Assembly (NCBI RefSeq): GCF_024758505.1
Contig: NZ_CP077970.1
Location: 3,224,001 to 3,288,000, forward strand
Length of the DNA stretch: 64,000 bases
Direction: 5' to 3'
Source: Bradyrhizobium arachidis
Lineage (GTDB): Bacteria; Pseudomonadota; Alphaproteobacteria; Rhizobiales; Xanthobacteraceae
Shown here: piece after piece, positions 34,046-43,202 of the stretch
Layout of the letters: every line of letters begins with the position of its first letter
Numbering within the stretch: position 1 is the stretch's first letter
Notes under the pieces: generated by a model
What the model was told of the DNA's origin: nothing
The model's input: the letters and a program-made list of their open reading frames with translations, nothing else
The model's database searches: none
Position numbers and translations under genes: made by a program

Positions 34046-35025
34046 AGCACGGGCGGCCGTGCCAGGCCAAAGTGCCTGAGCATCTCGACCATCGCCTTGA
34101 GGCGCTGCTCGCGATAGGCTCCAACGTCGAGGCCGGAATAGTCGAGAAAGCCTGCGCCGGTGCGCAGGCCAATCCGGCCCTCATGCATGTTGCGTGCGAT
34201 CACGTCCGGCGAGCGGTAGCGATCGCTGCCGAGCGCGCCTTCGAGATAGCGGCTCGCATAGTACAGAATGTCTCCGCCGCCCCAGTCGATGAATTCGAGC
34301 AGTCCCAGCACCGCGTAGCGGAAGCCGAAGCCGTAGCGGATTGCCTTGTCGATATCCTCGGCGCTGGCGACGCCTTCCTCGACCATGCGCGCCGCCTCGT
34401 TCATGGCGAGCGCCTGGATGCGCGGCACGATGAAGCCCGGCGTGGCGGCGCAGACCACGGGCACCTTGCCGATGCCTTCCAGCAACTCCTTGACCTTCTC
34501 GACGATTGCCGGATCGGTTGCGGCCCCCGGAGAGACCTCGACCAGCGGGATCAAATAGGCCGGGTTGAGCCAGTGCACGTTGAGGAAGCGGTCGGGATGC
34601 TCGATGGCGCCTGAGAGATCGTCGACGAGGATCGTCGATGTCGTGGACGCAATGATCGTGTCCCGGCTGACCTGCCCCGAGGCGGCAGCCAACACCTCGC
34701 GCTTGAGATCGACGATCTCAGGAACCCCCTCGAAGACCATGCCGGCGTGTGACAGGGCCGAGTCATGTTCGGCGGCGGGCACGACCGAGACGCGTGTCAT
34801 CACGGTTTCGGCGTCTCCCCCGCTGAGCATGCCCAGGCGGGCGAGGGTCGCAAGGGTCGTCCGCACCTCTCCCAGCGCGTCAGCCTCGAGCTTGGCAAAA
34901 TCCTCCGCAGAGCGGCTCTTCACATCGATCATCGTCACGGGGTGCCCGGCATAGGCGAACGCAACGGCGATGCCGCGGCCCATGCGGCCGGCGCCGAGAC
35001 AGGCAATGGGCGAGCGCATCGTCAT
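34042..35025 (-). CDS. 3-hydroxyacyl-CoA dehydrogenase-family protein
   Basis: A 327-residue NAD-dependent 3-hydroxyacyl-CoA (or 3-hydroxyacid) dehydrogenase: Rossmann motif CLGAGRMGRGIAVAFAYAG, the conserved NVHWLNPAYLIPLVEV block and a helical C-domain (RTGAGFLDYSG). It is the last gene of the minus-strand operon. Relatives include carnitine and gulonate dehydrogenases, so the substrate need not be a CoA ester. Confidence 0.85.
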   Translation of the reverse strand: MTMRSPIACLGAGRMGRGIAVAFAYAGHPVTMIDVKSRSAEDFAKLEADALGEVRTTLATLARLGMLSGGDAETVMTRVSVVPAAEHDSALSHAGMVFEGVPEIVDLKREVLAAASGQVSRDTIIASTTSTILVDDLSGAIEHPDRFLNVHWLNPAYLIPLVEVSPGAATDPAIVEKVKELLEGIGKVPVVCAATPGFIVPRIQALAMNEAARMVEEGVASAEDIDKAIRYGFGFRYAVLGLLEFIDWGGGDILYYASRYLEGALGSDRYRSPDVIARNMHEGRIGLRTGAGFLDYSGLDVGAYREQRLKAMVEMLRHFGLARPPVL

Positions 35026-35028
35026 CTC

Positions 35029-36117
35029 TCAAAATCCCTTGCGCAGCAGTTCTTGCAGCTCCGCCTTCTTCAGATTGTCCAGCCCTAGCGACGCGAGCGT
35101 GCGTCCGCCGCGCAAAAAGTCCTCGCCGCAGATCGCGCCCCCGATGGCGAGGAACGCCCTTGCGAGCGGCGTTGCGACGTCGGCGAGCTCGGCCACCGAG
35201 ACCAGCAGCGAGAGGCCGAGGCGCAGATCTTCCCGCATGTAGCGATGTTCCCTGAGCACGAGCCGTTCGCGCCAATCGCCGGAGTCGGTGAGGCGGTCAT
35301 GCGAGCCGCGGCCATACATCCAGATCTCACCTTCCTTGGCGTAGTGATCGGCCAGCGGGAAATGCGGCGCGCCGTAGCCGAGCCGTTCACGCACCGCGAT
35401 GCGTTCCGCGTCGAGCGCATCGGTGACCCGGCGGATCGCGGCCTGCGTGCCTTCCTTGTGGATGTCCCACCGTTCAAAGTGCTCGATCGGGCCCGCGTTC
35501 ATGACGATGAGCGGTGGATGAATAATGGGCCCCGCGTTCATCAAGGCGCCGGAGAGTGCGTCACCGCACGGCTCGATGGCATTCGGAAACGCGCGGCCGA
35601 TCACGTCAAGCGCGTGCGGAGCGGCGTCAAGCGGAAACACGCCGACCGGCAGTCGCTTGGCGCGGATCGTGATGGCGACCTCGAACGGTCCGTGCTTGCG
35701 GGTCAGCCAGGGCAGGGTGCCCGTCTCTGCAAAGCACGCTTTTGCGCGATTGCCTGCGTCGCGCATGGCCATCGCAACAATCATCGAGCCGAAAGTGGCC
35801 GGCGGCAGGAACACGACCTGCCCATCCCTGAGGTGCGGCGCGAGCAGGCGGGCGATATCGGGCTGTGCGAAGGCCGGGGCGGGACAGAGGATCAGTTCGG
35901 CGTCTGCGACCGCTTCGGCGATGTCAGTCGTGACCAGCGCGAGCGTTACGTCGTGCTTGCCGGTGTGATCCTTCACGAGGATACGCGAGCCGGCGGCGCG
36001 ATGGGTAGCAACCTGATCTGCATCCCGTCGCCACAGCCGAACCTCGTGCCCGGCGAGCGCAAAGTCGCCGGCGGCGGCGAACGAGCCGTTACCGCCGCCA
36101 AGAACCGCAATCTTCAA
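35029..36117 (-). CDS. Octopine/nopaline dehydrogenase-family protein
   Basis: A 362-residue protein with N-terminal Rossmann motif AVLGGGNGSFAAAGDFALAG and the C-terminal Octopine_DH domain (GALMNAGPIIHPPLIVMNAG; then HFPLADHYAKEGEIWMYG). True opine dehydrogenases join an amino acid to a keto acid reductively; many soil-bacterial members are uncharacterised. It overlaps the acyl-CoA synthetase by 4 bases and is followed at 3 bases by the hydroxyacyl-CoA dehydrogenase, an odd place for an opine enzyme. Confidence 0.82.
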   Translation of the reverse strand: MKIAVLGGGNGSFAAAGDFALAGHEVRLWRRDADQVATHRAAGSRILVKDHTGKHDVTLALVTTDIAEAVADAELILCPAPAFAQPDIARLLAPHLRDGQVVFLPPATFGSMIVAMAMRDAGNRAKACFAETGTLPWLTRKHGPFEVAITIRAKRLPVGVFPLDAAPHALDVIGRAFPNAIEPCGDALSGALMNAGPIIHPPLIVMNAGPIEHFERWDIHKEGTQAAIRRVTDALDAERIAVRERLGYGAPHFPLADHYAKEGEIWMYGRGSHDRLTDSGDWRERLVLREHRYMREDLRLGLSLLVSVAELADVATPLARAFLAIGGAICGEDFLRGGRTLASLGLDNLKKAELQELLRKGF

Positions 36118-37649
36118 GAGACCTCTCCTTGCGTGCGCGATTGAGCGTCGATCTGCTTCACCAGGAAATGCTGGACCTTGCCCAGTGCGGTGCGCGGCAG
36201 ATCGGTGACGAAGACGATGTCGCGCGGGACCTTGAAGCGCGCAAGCTGCGTCTGAAGGTGGTGCTTGAGCTCATCGGCCTCGATCCGGCAGCCCTGTCGC
36301 CGGATGACATAGGCGATGGGGACTTCGTCCCAGCGAGGATCGGCGCGGCCGATCACAGCACATTCGCTGACATCGGGGTGCTCCAGCAGGACCCGCTCCA
36401 CCTCGGCCGGATAGATGTTCTCTCCGCCGGAGATGATCATGTTCTTCTTGCGGTCGCGGACCCAGAAATAGCCCTCGGAATCGCACAGGCCGATATCGCC
36501 GGTGCGATACCAGCCATCCCTCAGCGCCTCGCGGGTCGCGCTCTCATTCCCCCAATATTCGAAAAACACGCTTGGACCGCGGACGGCGATTTCGCCGGGC
36601 GTGTCCACCGGCACTTCCGCGCCGGCGTCGTCGATCACCTTGGCTTCGCAGCACAGGCCGGCAAGGCCCGTCGACTCCAGTCGCGACAGGTCCCCGCCAA
36701 ATCGCGTGTAGATCGCGATCGGGCAGGTCTCGGTCGAACCGTAGACCTGAAGGACGGGAACGCCGCGGTCGACGAAGCGCTGGATCAGCGGCGGCGGCAC
36801 GATCGTCGATCCCGTCGCGATAGCCTTTAGTGACGAAAGGTCGGTCGTGGTCCAGGCCGGATGATCACTCATTGCCTGAATCGTTGCCGGCACCAGCACA
36901 GTCAATGTCGGCCGGTCGCGTTCGATGGAGGCGAGTGCTGCATCGGGCGTAAAGCGGGGAACGATCGTGACCGTGGCACCGACCTGGAGCGCAGGCGTAG
37001 TCTGGATGTTGAGGCCGCCGACATGGAAGAAGGGCAGCACCGTCAGCACATGATCGCCCGAGGTGAGATCGTGCATGTGCTGGCTCATGACGCCGTTCCA
37101 GAACAGCGCCTCCTGCCGCAGCACTGCGCCCTTGGGCCGACCCGTCGTGCCCGAGGTATAGACGATCAGCAGCGGGCAGGAGAGATCGATATGCGGATTG
37201 CGGCCGGCGCCAGTCCCGCGCGCGAGCAGCGCGTCGAAGGTCAGACCATGCGGCGGCGCGAAGTCGAGGCCGACGACGGAAGCCCCCGGCAGGTTTTGTT
37301 CGAGTTCGGGAATGACGCCGGCAAAGGCGCGCTCGAGAACGAGCACTTTGACGCTCGCGTCGGACAGAATGAAGATCTGCTCGGCGACCGCGAGCCGCCA
37401 GTTCAGCGGCACCAGCATGGCGCCCAATCGCGCGCACGCATATAGCAGCACCAGGTAGTCCGGCCGGTTGAGACTCAGGATCGCAACGCGATCGCCACGG
37501 CTGATGCCGAGCTCGCTCTTCAATGCGGCCGCGGTCTGCTCGATACGTGCGGCAAAGGCCGCATAGCTCAGGCTCGCGCCCTCGAAGCGTATGGCGGGTT
37601 TGTCAGGTGCAAACGCCGCGTTGCGATCGATCAGGCTGGAGAGGTCCAC
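36114..37649 (-). CDS. Acyl-CoA synthetase (class I adenylate-forming)
   Basis: A 511-residue ligase that would activate a carboxylate to its CoA thioester through an acyl-adenylate. Motifs: VYTSGTTGRPKGAV, YGSTETCPIA, WYRTGDIG and the catalytic lysine region LPRTALGKVQHF. It overlaps the opine-DH-like gene by 4 bases and lies 2 bases after the acyl-CoA dehydrogenase. Substrate could be a medium-chain or aromatic acid; a second CoA ligase of a different subfamily sits at 45.9 kb. Confidence 0.88.
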   Translation of the reverse strand: MDLSSLIDRNAAFAPDKPAIRFEGASLSYAAFAARIEQTAAALKSELGISRGDRVAILSLNRPDYLVLLYACARLGAMLVPLNWRLAVAEQIFILSDASVKVLVLERAFAGVIPELEQNLPGASVVGLDFAPPHGLTFDALLARGTGAGRNPHIDLSCPLLIVYTSGTTGRPKGAVLRQEALFWNGVMSQHMHDLTSGDHVLTVLPFFHVGGLNIQTTPALQVGATVTIVPRFTPDAALASIERDRPTLTVLVPATIQAMSDHPAWTTTDLSSLKAIATGSTIVPPPLIQRFVDRGVPVLQVYGSTETCPIAIYTRFGGDLSRLESTGLAGLCCEAKVIDDAGAEVPVDTPGEIAVRGPSVFFEYWGNESATREALRDGWYRTGDIGLCDSEGYFWVRDRKKNMIISGGENIYPAEVERVLLEHPDVSECAVIGRADPRWDEVPIAYVIRRQGCRIEADELKHHLQTQLARFKVPRDIVFVTDLPRTALGKVQHFLVKQIDAQSRTQGEVS

Positions 37650-37651
37650 CG

Positions 37652-38941
37652 CTACTCGTCCGTTTCGCCGGGCTCGTACAATGCGTCGCGGCCGATGCGG
37701 TCGAGGCAGAGTTCGGCCGTCCAGGGCAGCATCAGCGAACCGCAGCGGCTGTCGCGATAGATGCGCTCCAGCGGCAGCGATTTCAGCATGGCCTGTCCGC
37801 CGCAGGTGCGGATGGCGAGCGCGGCAAGCTCGTTCGCGCCTTCCATCACCGAATATTGCGCGGCGTAAGCGCGTAGCACCTGCTCCTTGCTCGGATTGGC
37901 GCGCGCCTCAGTAATGGCTTGGAACCAGATTGCCTTGATCTGTTCCAGCTTGATCTGCATCTGCGCGACCGCGATCTGCTTGGTCGGGTACATCCTGCGC
38001 TTCACGGGCGGCATGCCCGGCACTTCACCGCGCAGATAACGCAGGGTGAAATCGTACGCCGCTTGTGCGAGGCCCATATAGGTCGGTGACAGCGTCAGGA
38101 ACATGTGCGGCCAGCGCAGCGCCGCCTGGAAATAGACGCCGCGCGGCATCAGCGCCGCGTCTCCGGGCACGAACACGTCCTTGAACAGGAGCGTGCGCGA
38201 GACCGTGCCCCGCATCCCCAGCGGATCCCAATCCCCCACCACAGACACGCCGTCCGATCTCGCAGGAACAGCCAGGTACAGGGTGTTGCGGCGCGAGGCC
38301 TTGGCGCCTTCCTCGACCTCCGTGCAGAGCACGCCGTAATAATCCGCGTGTCCGGAGAGCGAGGCAAAAATCTTCTTGCCGTTGACGATCCAGCCGCCCT
38401 CGACCGGCTTTGCTTCCGTGCCGAAGGCAACGCCGCCGGCGGCTGCGGCACCGCCCTCCGAAAAGGGCTGGGAATAGATCGCGCCATCCTCGACGATGCG
38501 CTTGTAGTGGATGGCGCGCCGCGTCTCGTGCTCGGCGCGCATCGCGGTGTCCATGTCGAGATCGTCGGCAAGCGGGCCCGTCCACAATGTCGAGCAGACA
38601 TGCATGTTCCAGGTCAATGCGGTCGCGCCGCAATAGCGGCCGATCTCGGCCGCAGCGAGCGCGTAGGTCTGATAGCCTGCGCCGAGCCCGCCATGCTTTT
38701 TGGGGATTGCGATCCCGAGCAGGCCGACGCGATGCAGATCGCGGTAATTCTCGGTCGGAAACGTCGCGTCGCGATCGTAGGCCGCGGCACGCGCGGCGAA
38801 AACGGTCTGGCCGATCTCGCGTGCGCGCGCGATGATCGCTGCCTGATCGTCGCTGAGGCGGAACGCTGATGGGTCGAAGATCGGCGCATCCAGCGCAACC
38901 TTGTCGGAAGAATTCATGCCTTTACTGACCTGCATCGTCAT
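37652..38941 (-). CDS. Acyl-CoA dehydrogenase-family protein
   Basis: A 429-residue flavoprotein with the three-domain acyl-CoA dehydrogenase fold: LGIAIPKKHGGLGAGYQTYA, GGWIVNGKKIFASLSGHADY, GMRGTVSRTLLFKDVFVPGD and a C-terminal IRTCGGQAMLKSLPLERIYRD. It probably oxidises an acyl-CoA; the catalytic base cannot be located with certainty. Its ATG overlaps the stop of the hydrolase gene by 4 bases. ATG at 38917 (MNSSDK) is an alternative start. Confidence 0.85.
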   Translation of the reverse strand: MTMQVSKGMNSSDKVALDAPIFDPSAFRLSDDQAAIIARAREIGQTVFAARAAAYDRDATFPTENYRDLHRVGLLGIAIPKKHGGLGAGYQTYALAAAEIGRYCGATALTWNMHVCSTLWTGPLADDLDMDTAMRAEHETRRAIHYKRIVEDGAIYSQPFSEGGAAAAGGVAFGTEAKPVEGGWIVNGKKIFASLSGHADYYGVLCTEVEEGAKASRRNTLYLAVPARSDGVSVVGDWDPLGMRGTVSRTLLFKDVFVPGDAALMPRGVYFQAALRWPHMFLTLSPTYMGLAQAAYDFTLRYLRGEVPGMPPVKRRMYPTKQIAVAQMQIKLEQIKAIWFQAITEARANPSKEQVLRAYAAQYSVMEGANELAALAIRTCGGQAMLKSLPLERIYRDSRCGSLMLPWTAELCLDRIGRDALYEPGETDE

Positions 38942-39765
38942 GGCGCATTCGCCGTTGTGGGCACGACGGAGTTCAGGAAGCCGTTCAGGGCCTCATTGAA
39001 GGCGTCGGGGCGCTCGAGATTGGCGAGATGGCCGACGCCGGCGAGCTCGACATAGCGCGCAGCCGGCACATAGCCTGCCATCTTCGCCATCATCGGCGCG
39101 GGGGCGTTGTTGTCCTTGGATCCGGACAGGAGAAGTGTCGGCACGGCAATGTCCTTCAGCGCGCTGCGCTGGTCGAACCCGATCAGCGCGAGCATCATCG
39201 CGCGATAGCTTGCGGCGGGAACACTGGCCATGCAATCGCGCGCGAGTGCCAGGCCCTCGGCATCGGGATCATCGCCGACGAGTTCCTTGACCAGCGAGGG
39301 CGCGAGCGAAGCCATCGTCTCGCCGCGATCGAGCGGACCGAGCCGTGCCGCGATGAACGACTTTTGCCAGTCGCCGTCGGCCTTGCCGAAAGCCGGGCTG
39401 GTCTGCGCCAGCACCACCGCATGCGCATCAGCCTTGTGTCGGGTCAGCCATTGCTGAACGATCATGCCGCCGATGGAGTGTCCGACCAGGATGGGTTTTG
39501 TCGTCGCCGTCTGCTGCAAAAACGCCTGCAGCGCATCCGCCAGGGCAGCAATGCTGACGTTGGCCAGTGGCTCCGATCCGCCATAGCCCGGCATGTCCCA
39601 CGCCATGGCGCGGAAACGGTTGCCGAAATACGCGAGTTGATGGCGCCAGGCCCGGGCCGCCCCGCCGATCCCGTGCAGGAACAAGAGCGGCGGCGCTTGG
39701 GGATCGCCCGCGGCCTCGAAGGCGAATTGTCCGGTTTTCATTGTCGTTGGCGTCGGATCCGGCAC
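38938..39765 (-). CDS. Alpha/beta hydrolase
   Basis: A 275-residue hydrolase with oxyanion motif LLFLHGIGGAARAW, nucleophile elbow GHSIGGM and catalytic histidine in GVGHLANLERP. The layout resembles PcaD, MhpC and NicD, which act on ring-cleavage products. As first gene of the five-gene minus-strand operon, and given a NicX-like dioxygenase nearby, a deformylase or enol-lactone/C-C hydrolase role is possible, not shown. Operator-like sites lie 64 and 141 bases upstream. Confidence 0.85.
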   Translation of the reverse strand: MPDPTPTTMKTGQFAFEAAGDPQAPPLLFLHGIGGAARAWRHQLAYFGNRFRAMAWDMPGYGGSEPLANVSIAALADALQAFLQQTATTKPILVGHSIGGMIVQQWLTRHKADAHAVVLAQTSPAFGKADGDWQKSFIAARLGPLDRGETMASLAPSLVKELVGDDPDAEGLALARDCMASVPAASYRAMMLALIGFDQRSALKDIAVPTLLLSGSKDNNAPAPMMAKMAGYVPAARYVELAGVGHLANLERPDAFNEALNGFLNSVVPTTANAP

Positions 39766-39828
39766 GCGGTGTCCTCTTGCTGAGGAGGTCGATGCTAACA
39801 GCCCTTTCGGCGATGAAAAGGGGATAAT

Positions 39829-39840
39829 TTTATACTTAAA
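39829..39840. promoter_or_regulatory. Candidate MarR-type operator 1
   Basis: TTTA-TACT-TAAA; on the minus strand the wider site reads AAATTGCTTTAAGTATAAAA, very like the site at 45875. It lies in the promoter region of the minus-strand hydrolase operon. Confidence 0.5.
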
Positions 39841-39905
39841 GCAATTTCCGGGCCGCGCTTTCCGCTTAGGTCTCTCGGGCCGAGCCCGGGCTTCATTGCA
39901 AAAAT

Positions 39906-39917
39906 TTGAAGTTTAAA
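39906..39917. promoter_or_regulatory. Candidate MarR-type operator 2
   Basis: TTGA-AGTT-TAAA followed by ATATAT. It lies 51 bases before the SDR start and probably overlaps the SDR-operon promoter. Confidence 0.5.
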
Positions 39918-39967
39918 ATATATCCGGAGGGGCAAATCCACCGATGCCCTTGAAGGGAGCCCTGCGA

Positions 39968-40729
39968 ATGTCTGGACTGCCGCATTCTGCGCATGCGCTG
40001 GTGACGGGCGGCGGTCGCGGTATCGGCCGCGCGATTGCTGCAGCTCTGACAGGTGCTGGCGCCACCGTCACCGTGCTCGGACGCAATGCCGCTGTTCTCG
40101 ACGAAGCCGTGAACGCCGGCGCCGCGCAGTTTGCCGAAGTGGCCGACGTGTCGGATGAAGCCGCGCTCAAGGCTGCGATCGCGAAGGCGGCTGCGCGGCA
40201 ACCGATCGACATTTTGATCGCGAACGCAGGCCGCGCGGAATCGGCCCCCTTTGCGAAGTCGGACGATGCGCTGTTTGCACGCATGATGGACGTGAATTTC
40301 ATGGGCGTCGTGCATGCGGTCCGCGCGGTGTTGCCCGAGATGCGCGACCGCCCGCATGGCCGCATCGTTGCCGTCGCATCGACGGCCGGACTGAAGGGCT
40401 ATTCCTATGTGAGCGCCTACAGCGCGGCCAAGCACGCCGTCATCGGGCTCGTGCGTTCGCTGGCGCTGGAACTGGCGACGTCAGGCGTGACCGTGAACGC
40501 CGTCTGTCCCGGCTTCACCGATACCGACCTTGTCGCCGGCAGCATCGACAACATCATGAAGAAGACCGGGCGCAGCCGCGAGCAGGCCATCGCCGAGCTC
40601 GCCAAGCACAATCCGCAGGGGCGGCTGGTGTCGCCCGGCGAGGTCGCGAATGCCGTACTCTGGCTGTGCGGCGAGGGCGCTGGCGCGATCACGGGACAGG
40701 CGATTGCGGTCGCCGGCGGCGAAATCTAG
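39968..40729 (+). CDS. SDR-family oxidoreductase
   Basis: A 253-residue short-chain dehydrogenase: ALVTGGGRGIGRAIAAAL, ILIANAGRAESAPF, catalytic STAGLKGYSYVSAYSAAKHA (Ser, Tyr, Lys), and the AGAITGQAIAVAGGEI ending. It most resembles FabG-like 3-hydroxyacyl-CoA dehydrogenases and is followed 48 bases later by an enoyl-CoA hydratase, so a beta-oxidation-like step is likely. ATG 39968 has GGGAG upstream; ATG 39944 behind GGAGGGG is the alternative. Confidence 0.87.
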   Translation: MSGLPHSAHALVTGGGRGIGRAIAAALTGAGATVTVLGRNAAVLDEAVNAGAAQFAEVADVSDEAALKAAIAKAAARQPIDILIANAGRAESAPFAKSDDALFARMMDVNFMGVVHAVRAVLPEMRDRPHGRIVAVASTAGLKGYSYVSAYSAAKHAVIGLVRSLALELATSGVTVNAVCPGFTDTDLVAGSIDNIMKKTGRSREQAIAELAKHNPQGRLVSPGEVANAVLWLCGEGAGAITGQAIAVAGGEI

Positions 40730-40777
40730 CGCGGCGGAAAGCGCCGCCTGCAAACGATCCAAGAACAGGGAGATCCC

Positions 40778-41614
40778 ATGAGCAGACCCGCAAATCCCGT
40801 GACCTTGCCGCTAGCGGACTATACGCCAAAGCACTTTTTGCTGGCGGTCGTCGATCATGTCGCAACCGTCACGCTGAACCGGCCCGAGCGTAAGAATCCG
40901 CTCACCTTCGAGAGCTATCGCGAGCTCACCGATTTCTTCCGCGCCTGCGCGTTTGACGAAGAAGTGAAGGCGATCGTGGTCACCGGCGCGGGCGGAAATT
41001 TCTCGTCCGGCGGCGATGTGTTCGAGATCATCGGACCCTTGGTGAAGATGGACACCAAGGGGCTGACGGCCTTCACGCGGATGACCGGCGACCTCGTCAA
41101 GGCCATGCGCGCCTGTCCGCAGCCGATCGTTGCTGCGGTCGAGGGCATCTGCGCCGGTGCCGGCGCCATCGTCGCCATGGCATCCGACATGCGCCTTGCG
41201 ACCGGCGGCGCCAAGGTCGCGTTCCTATTCAACAAGGTCGGGCTCGCCGGCTGCGACATGGGCGCCTGCGCCATCCTGCCCCGCATCATCGGGCAATCGC
41301 GCGCCTCCGAGCTGCTCTACACCGGCCGCTTCATGACGGCGGAAGAAGGCGAGCGCTGGGGGTTTTTCAGCCGCATCGTCACGCCGGATCAGGTGCTGCC
41401 GCAGGCGCAACTTCTGGCAAAGCAAGTCGCGGAAGGTCCGAATTTCGCCAACACCATGACCAAGCGGATGCTGGCCATGGAATGGGCGATGTCGATCGAG
41501 GAGGCGATCGAGGCCGAGGCGGTGGCGCAGGCGCTGTGCATGACCACGGCCGATTTCGAGCGCGCGTTTGAGGCCTTCGCCAACAAGGTTAAGCCGGTCT
41601 TCCAGGGCAACTAG
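40778..41614 (+). CDS. Enoyl-CoA hydratase/isomerase-family protein
   Basis: A 278-residue crotonase-fold protein: [20 protein letters not shown], the oxyanion region [12 protein letters not shown], and [18 protein letters not shown] with the second conserved block [18 protein letters not shown]. It would hydrate, isomerise or cleave an acyl-CoA. The crotonase glutamate position reads Asp/Cys (GCDMG), so exact chemistry is open. GGGAG before ATG. It sits between SDR and monooxygenase genes in the plus-strand operon. Confidence 0.87.
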   Translation: MSRPANPVTLPLADYTPKHFLLAVVDHVATVTLNRPERKNPLTFESYRELTDFFRACAFDEEVKAIVVTGAGGNFSSGGDVFEIIGPLVKMDTKGLTAFTRMTGDLVKAMRACPQPIVAAVEGICAGAGAIVAMASDMRLATGGAKVAFLFNKVGLAGCDMGACAILPRIIGQSRASELLYTGRFMTAEEGERWGFFSRIVTPDQVLPQAQLLAKQVAEGPNFANTMTKRMLAMEWAMSIEEAIEAEAVAQALCMTTADFERAFEAFANKVKPVFQGN

Positions 41615-41765
41615 CCCTGATGCCCCGGTTCCGGGTCGAAGGTTAAGGCTAAGCCAAAGACCCGGGCGAAGCGCCAAGTCGGGGCGACAAACCGGCTTGC
41701 GGCGGGCTCGCCGCCCGTGCGACGTTACGGCCATTGCCTGGCATGTATTGAGTGGAGTTTGGGCG

Positions 41766-43016
41766 ATGAAGGCGATTATCGTCGGTGGCGGCATCGGAGG
41801 TCTCACCACGGCGCTGATGCTGCGGGCCCGCGGCATCTGCTGCGAGATTTTTGAGCAGGCCGACACCATCCGCGAGCTTGGCGTCGGCATCAACACGCTG
41901 CCGCATGCGATGCGCGAGCTGGCCAGCCTCGGCCTGCTGCAAAAGCTCGACGACGTCGCGATCCGCACCGATCAACTCTACTACCTCAACCGTCACGGCC
42001 AGGAAGTCTGGCGCGAAGCGCGCGGCATCGACGCCGGCCATGACGTGCCGCAGTTCTCGATCCACCGCGGGCGGCTGCAGGGTGTCATCCACCGTGCCGT
42101 CGAGGAGCGTCTTGGCCCCGAGGTGATCCACACCGGCTGCCGGCTCGGCGCTTTCACCCAGGACGAAGGTGGCGTCACCGCCTATTTCTTCGATCGCTCC
42201 GGCGCCCACGTCCACACCGCGCGCGGCGACATTCTGATCGGCGCCGACGGCATTCATTCGCGCGTGCGCGAGACGCTGTTTCCCAGTGAAGGTCCGCCGT
42301 GCTGGAACGGCTTGATGCTATGGCGTGGCGCGCGCGATTGGCCGCTCTTCCTGACCGGCAAGTCGATGATCGTGGCCGGTGGCCTCAACGCAAAGGTCGT
42401 GATCTATCCCATCGCGGAAGGATCGAGCCCGGCGAGCCGTCTCACCAACTGGGCGGTGCTGGTCAAGATCGGCGAGGGCAACGCGCCGCCGCCGCGCAAG
42501 GAAGACTGGTCGCGACCGGGCCGGCGCGAGGAATTGATGCCGCATGTCGCGCGCTTCTCGGTGCCCTATGTCGACGTCAAGAGCCTGATCTCGGCGACAC
42601 CGGAATTCTACGAATATCCCACCTGCGACCGCGATCCGCTGCCGTACTGGTCGAGCGGGCGCGTGACGCTGCTCGGCGATGCCGCGCATCCGATGTATCC
42701 GGTCGGCTCGAATGGCGCTTCGCAGGCAATCCTCGATGCGCGATGCCTCGCCGATCTGCTGGCGCGTGCCGAGCATCCGCGCCAGGCGCTGATGGAATAT
42801 GAGAAGAAGCGGCTGCCGATGACGGCCGAAATCGTCCGCTCCAACCGCCGCGGCGGACCGGAGGGCGTGATCGACGCCGTCGAGCAGCTCGCGCCCGACG
42901 GTTTTGACAACATCGACAAGGTCCTCAGCTATTCCCAGCGCGAAGCGATCGTGAAGGGCTACGCGACGAAGGCCGGTTTTGCGGCGGTGCCGGGATTGGC
43001 CGCGGTGCGGGCCTGA
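41766..43016 (+). CDS. FAD-dependent monooxygenase (PhzS/salicylate-hydroxylase-like)
   Basis: A 416-residue class A flavoprotein hydroxylase: FAD motif IIVGGGIGGLTTALML, the DG region ILIGADGIHSRVRE and GDAAHPMYPVGSNGASQAI. The block MLWRGARDWPLFLTGKSMIV resembles PhzS-type flavin-dependent oxidoreductases. It probably hydroxylates an aromatic or N-heteroaromatic acid using NAD(P)H and O2. It follows the enoyl-CoA hydratase by 151 bases in the SDR operon, where the start ATG lacks a strong ribosome site. Confidence 0.85.
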   Translation: MKAIIVGGGIGGLTTALMLRARGICCEIFEQADTIRELGVGINTLPHAMRELASLGLLQKLDDVAIRTDQLYYLNRHGQEVWREARGIDAGHDVPQFSIHRGRLQGVIHRAVEERLGPEVIHTGCRLGAFTQDEGGVTAYFFDRSGAHVHTARGDILIGADGIHSRVRETLFPSEGPPCWNGLMLWRGARDWPLFLTGKSMIVAGGLNAKVVIYPIAEGSSPASRLTNWAVLVKIGEGNAPPPRKEDWSRPGRREELMPHVARFSVPYVDVKSLISATPEFYEYPTCDRDPLPYWSSGRVTLLGDAAHPMYPVGSNGASQAILDARCLADLLARAEHPRQALMEYEKKRLPMTAEIVRSNRRGGPEGVIDAVEQLAPDGFDNIDKVLSYSQREAIVKGYATKAGFAAVPGLAAVRA

Positions 43017-43061
43017 GGCTAGACGGCAAGAGCGTGTTGAGCTGGTGCGGCATTGGGAATG

Positions 43062-43184
43062 CACCTCTCCCTTGGGAGACGTCGGCGCGTAGCGCCGGGT
43101 GAGGGGTTACGGTCTCACGTTGGCGCACGCCCCCTCACCCGATTTGCTAGCGCAAATCGACGTCTCCCCGCTGGGGAGAGGTGA
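43062..43184. repeat. Palindromic intergenic repeat
   Basis: CACCTCTCCC at the left pairs with GGGGAGAGGTG at the right, GAGACGTCGG with CGACGTCTCC, and GGGTGAGGGG with CCCCTCACCC in the centre: a nested inverted repeat of about 120 bases between two convergent genes. It is of the REP/RIME kind and could act as a two-way transcription barrier. Confidence 0.75.
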
Positions 43185-43202
43185 ATCGAGCCCGCGGAGG
43201 CA

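Noticed and set aside
32999..39765. Complete nicotinate (nic) pathway
   Set aside because: Only NicX-like and a generic alpha/beta hydrolase are present; amidase, isomerase and nicotinate hydroxylase genes are missing.
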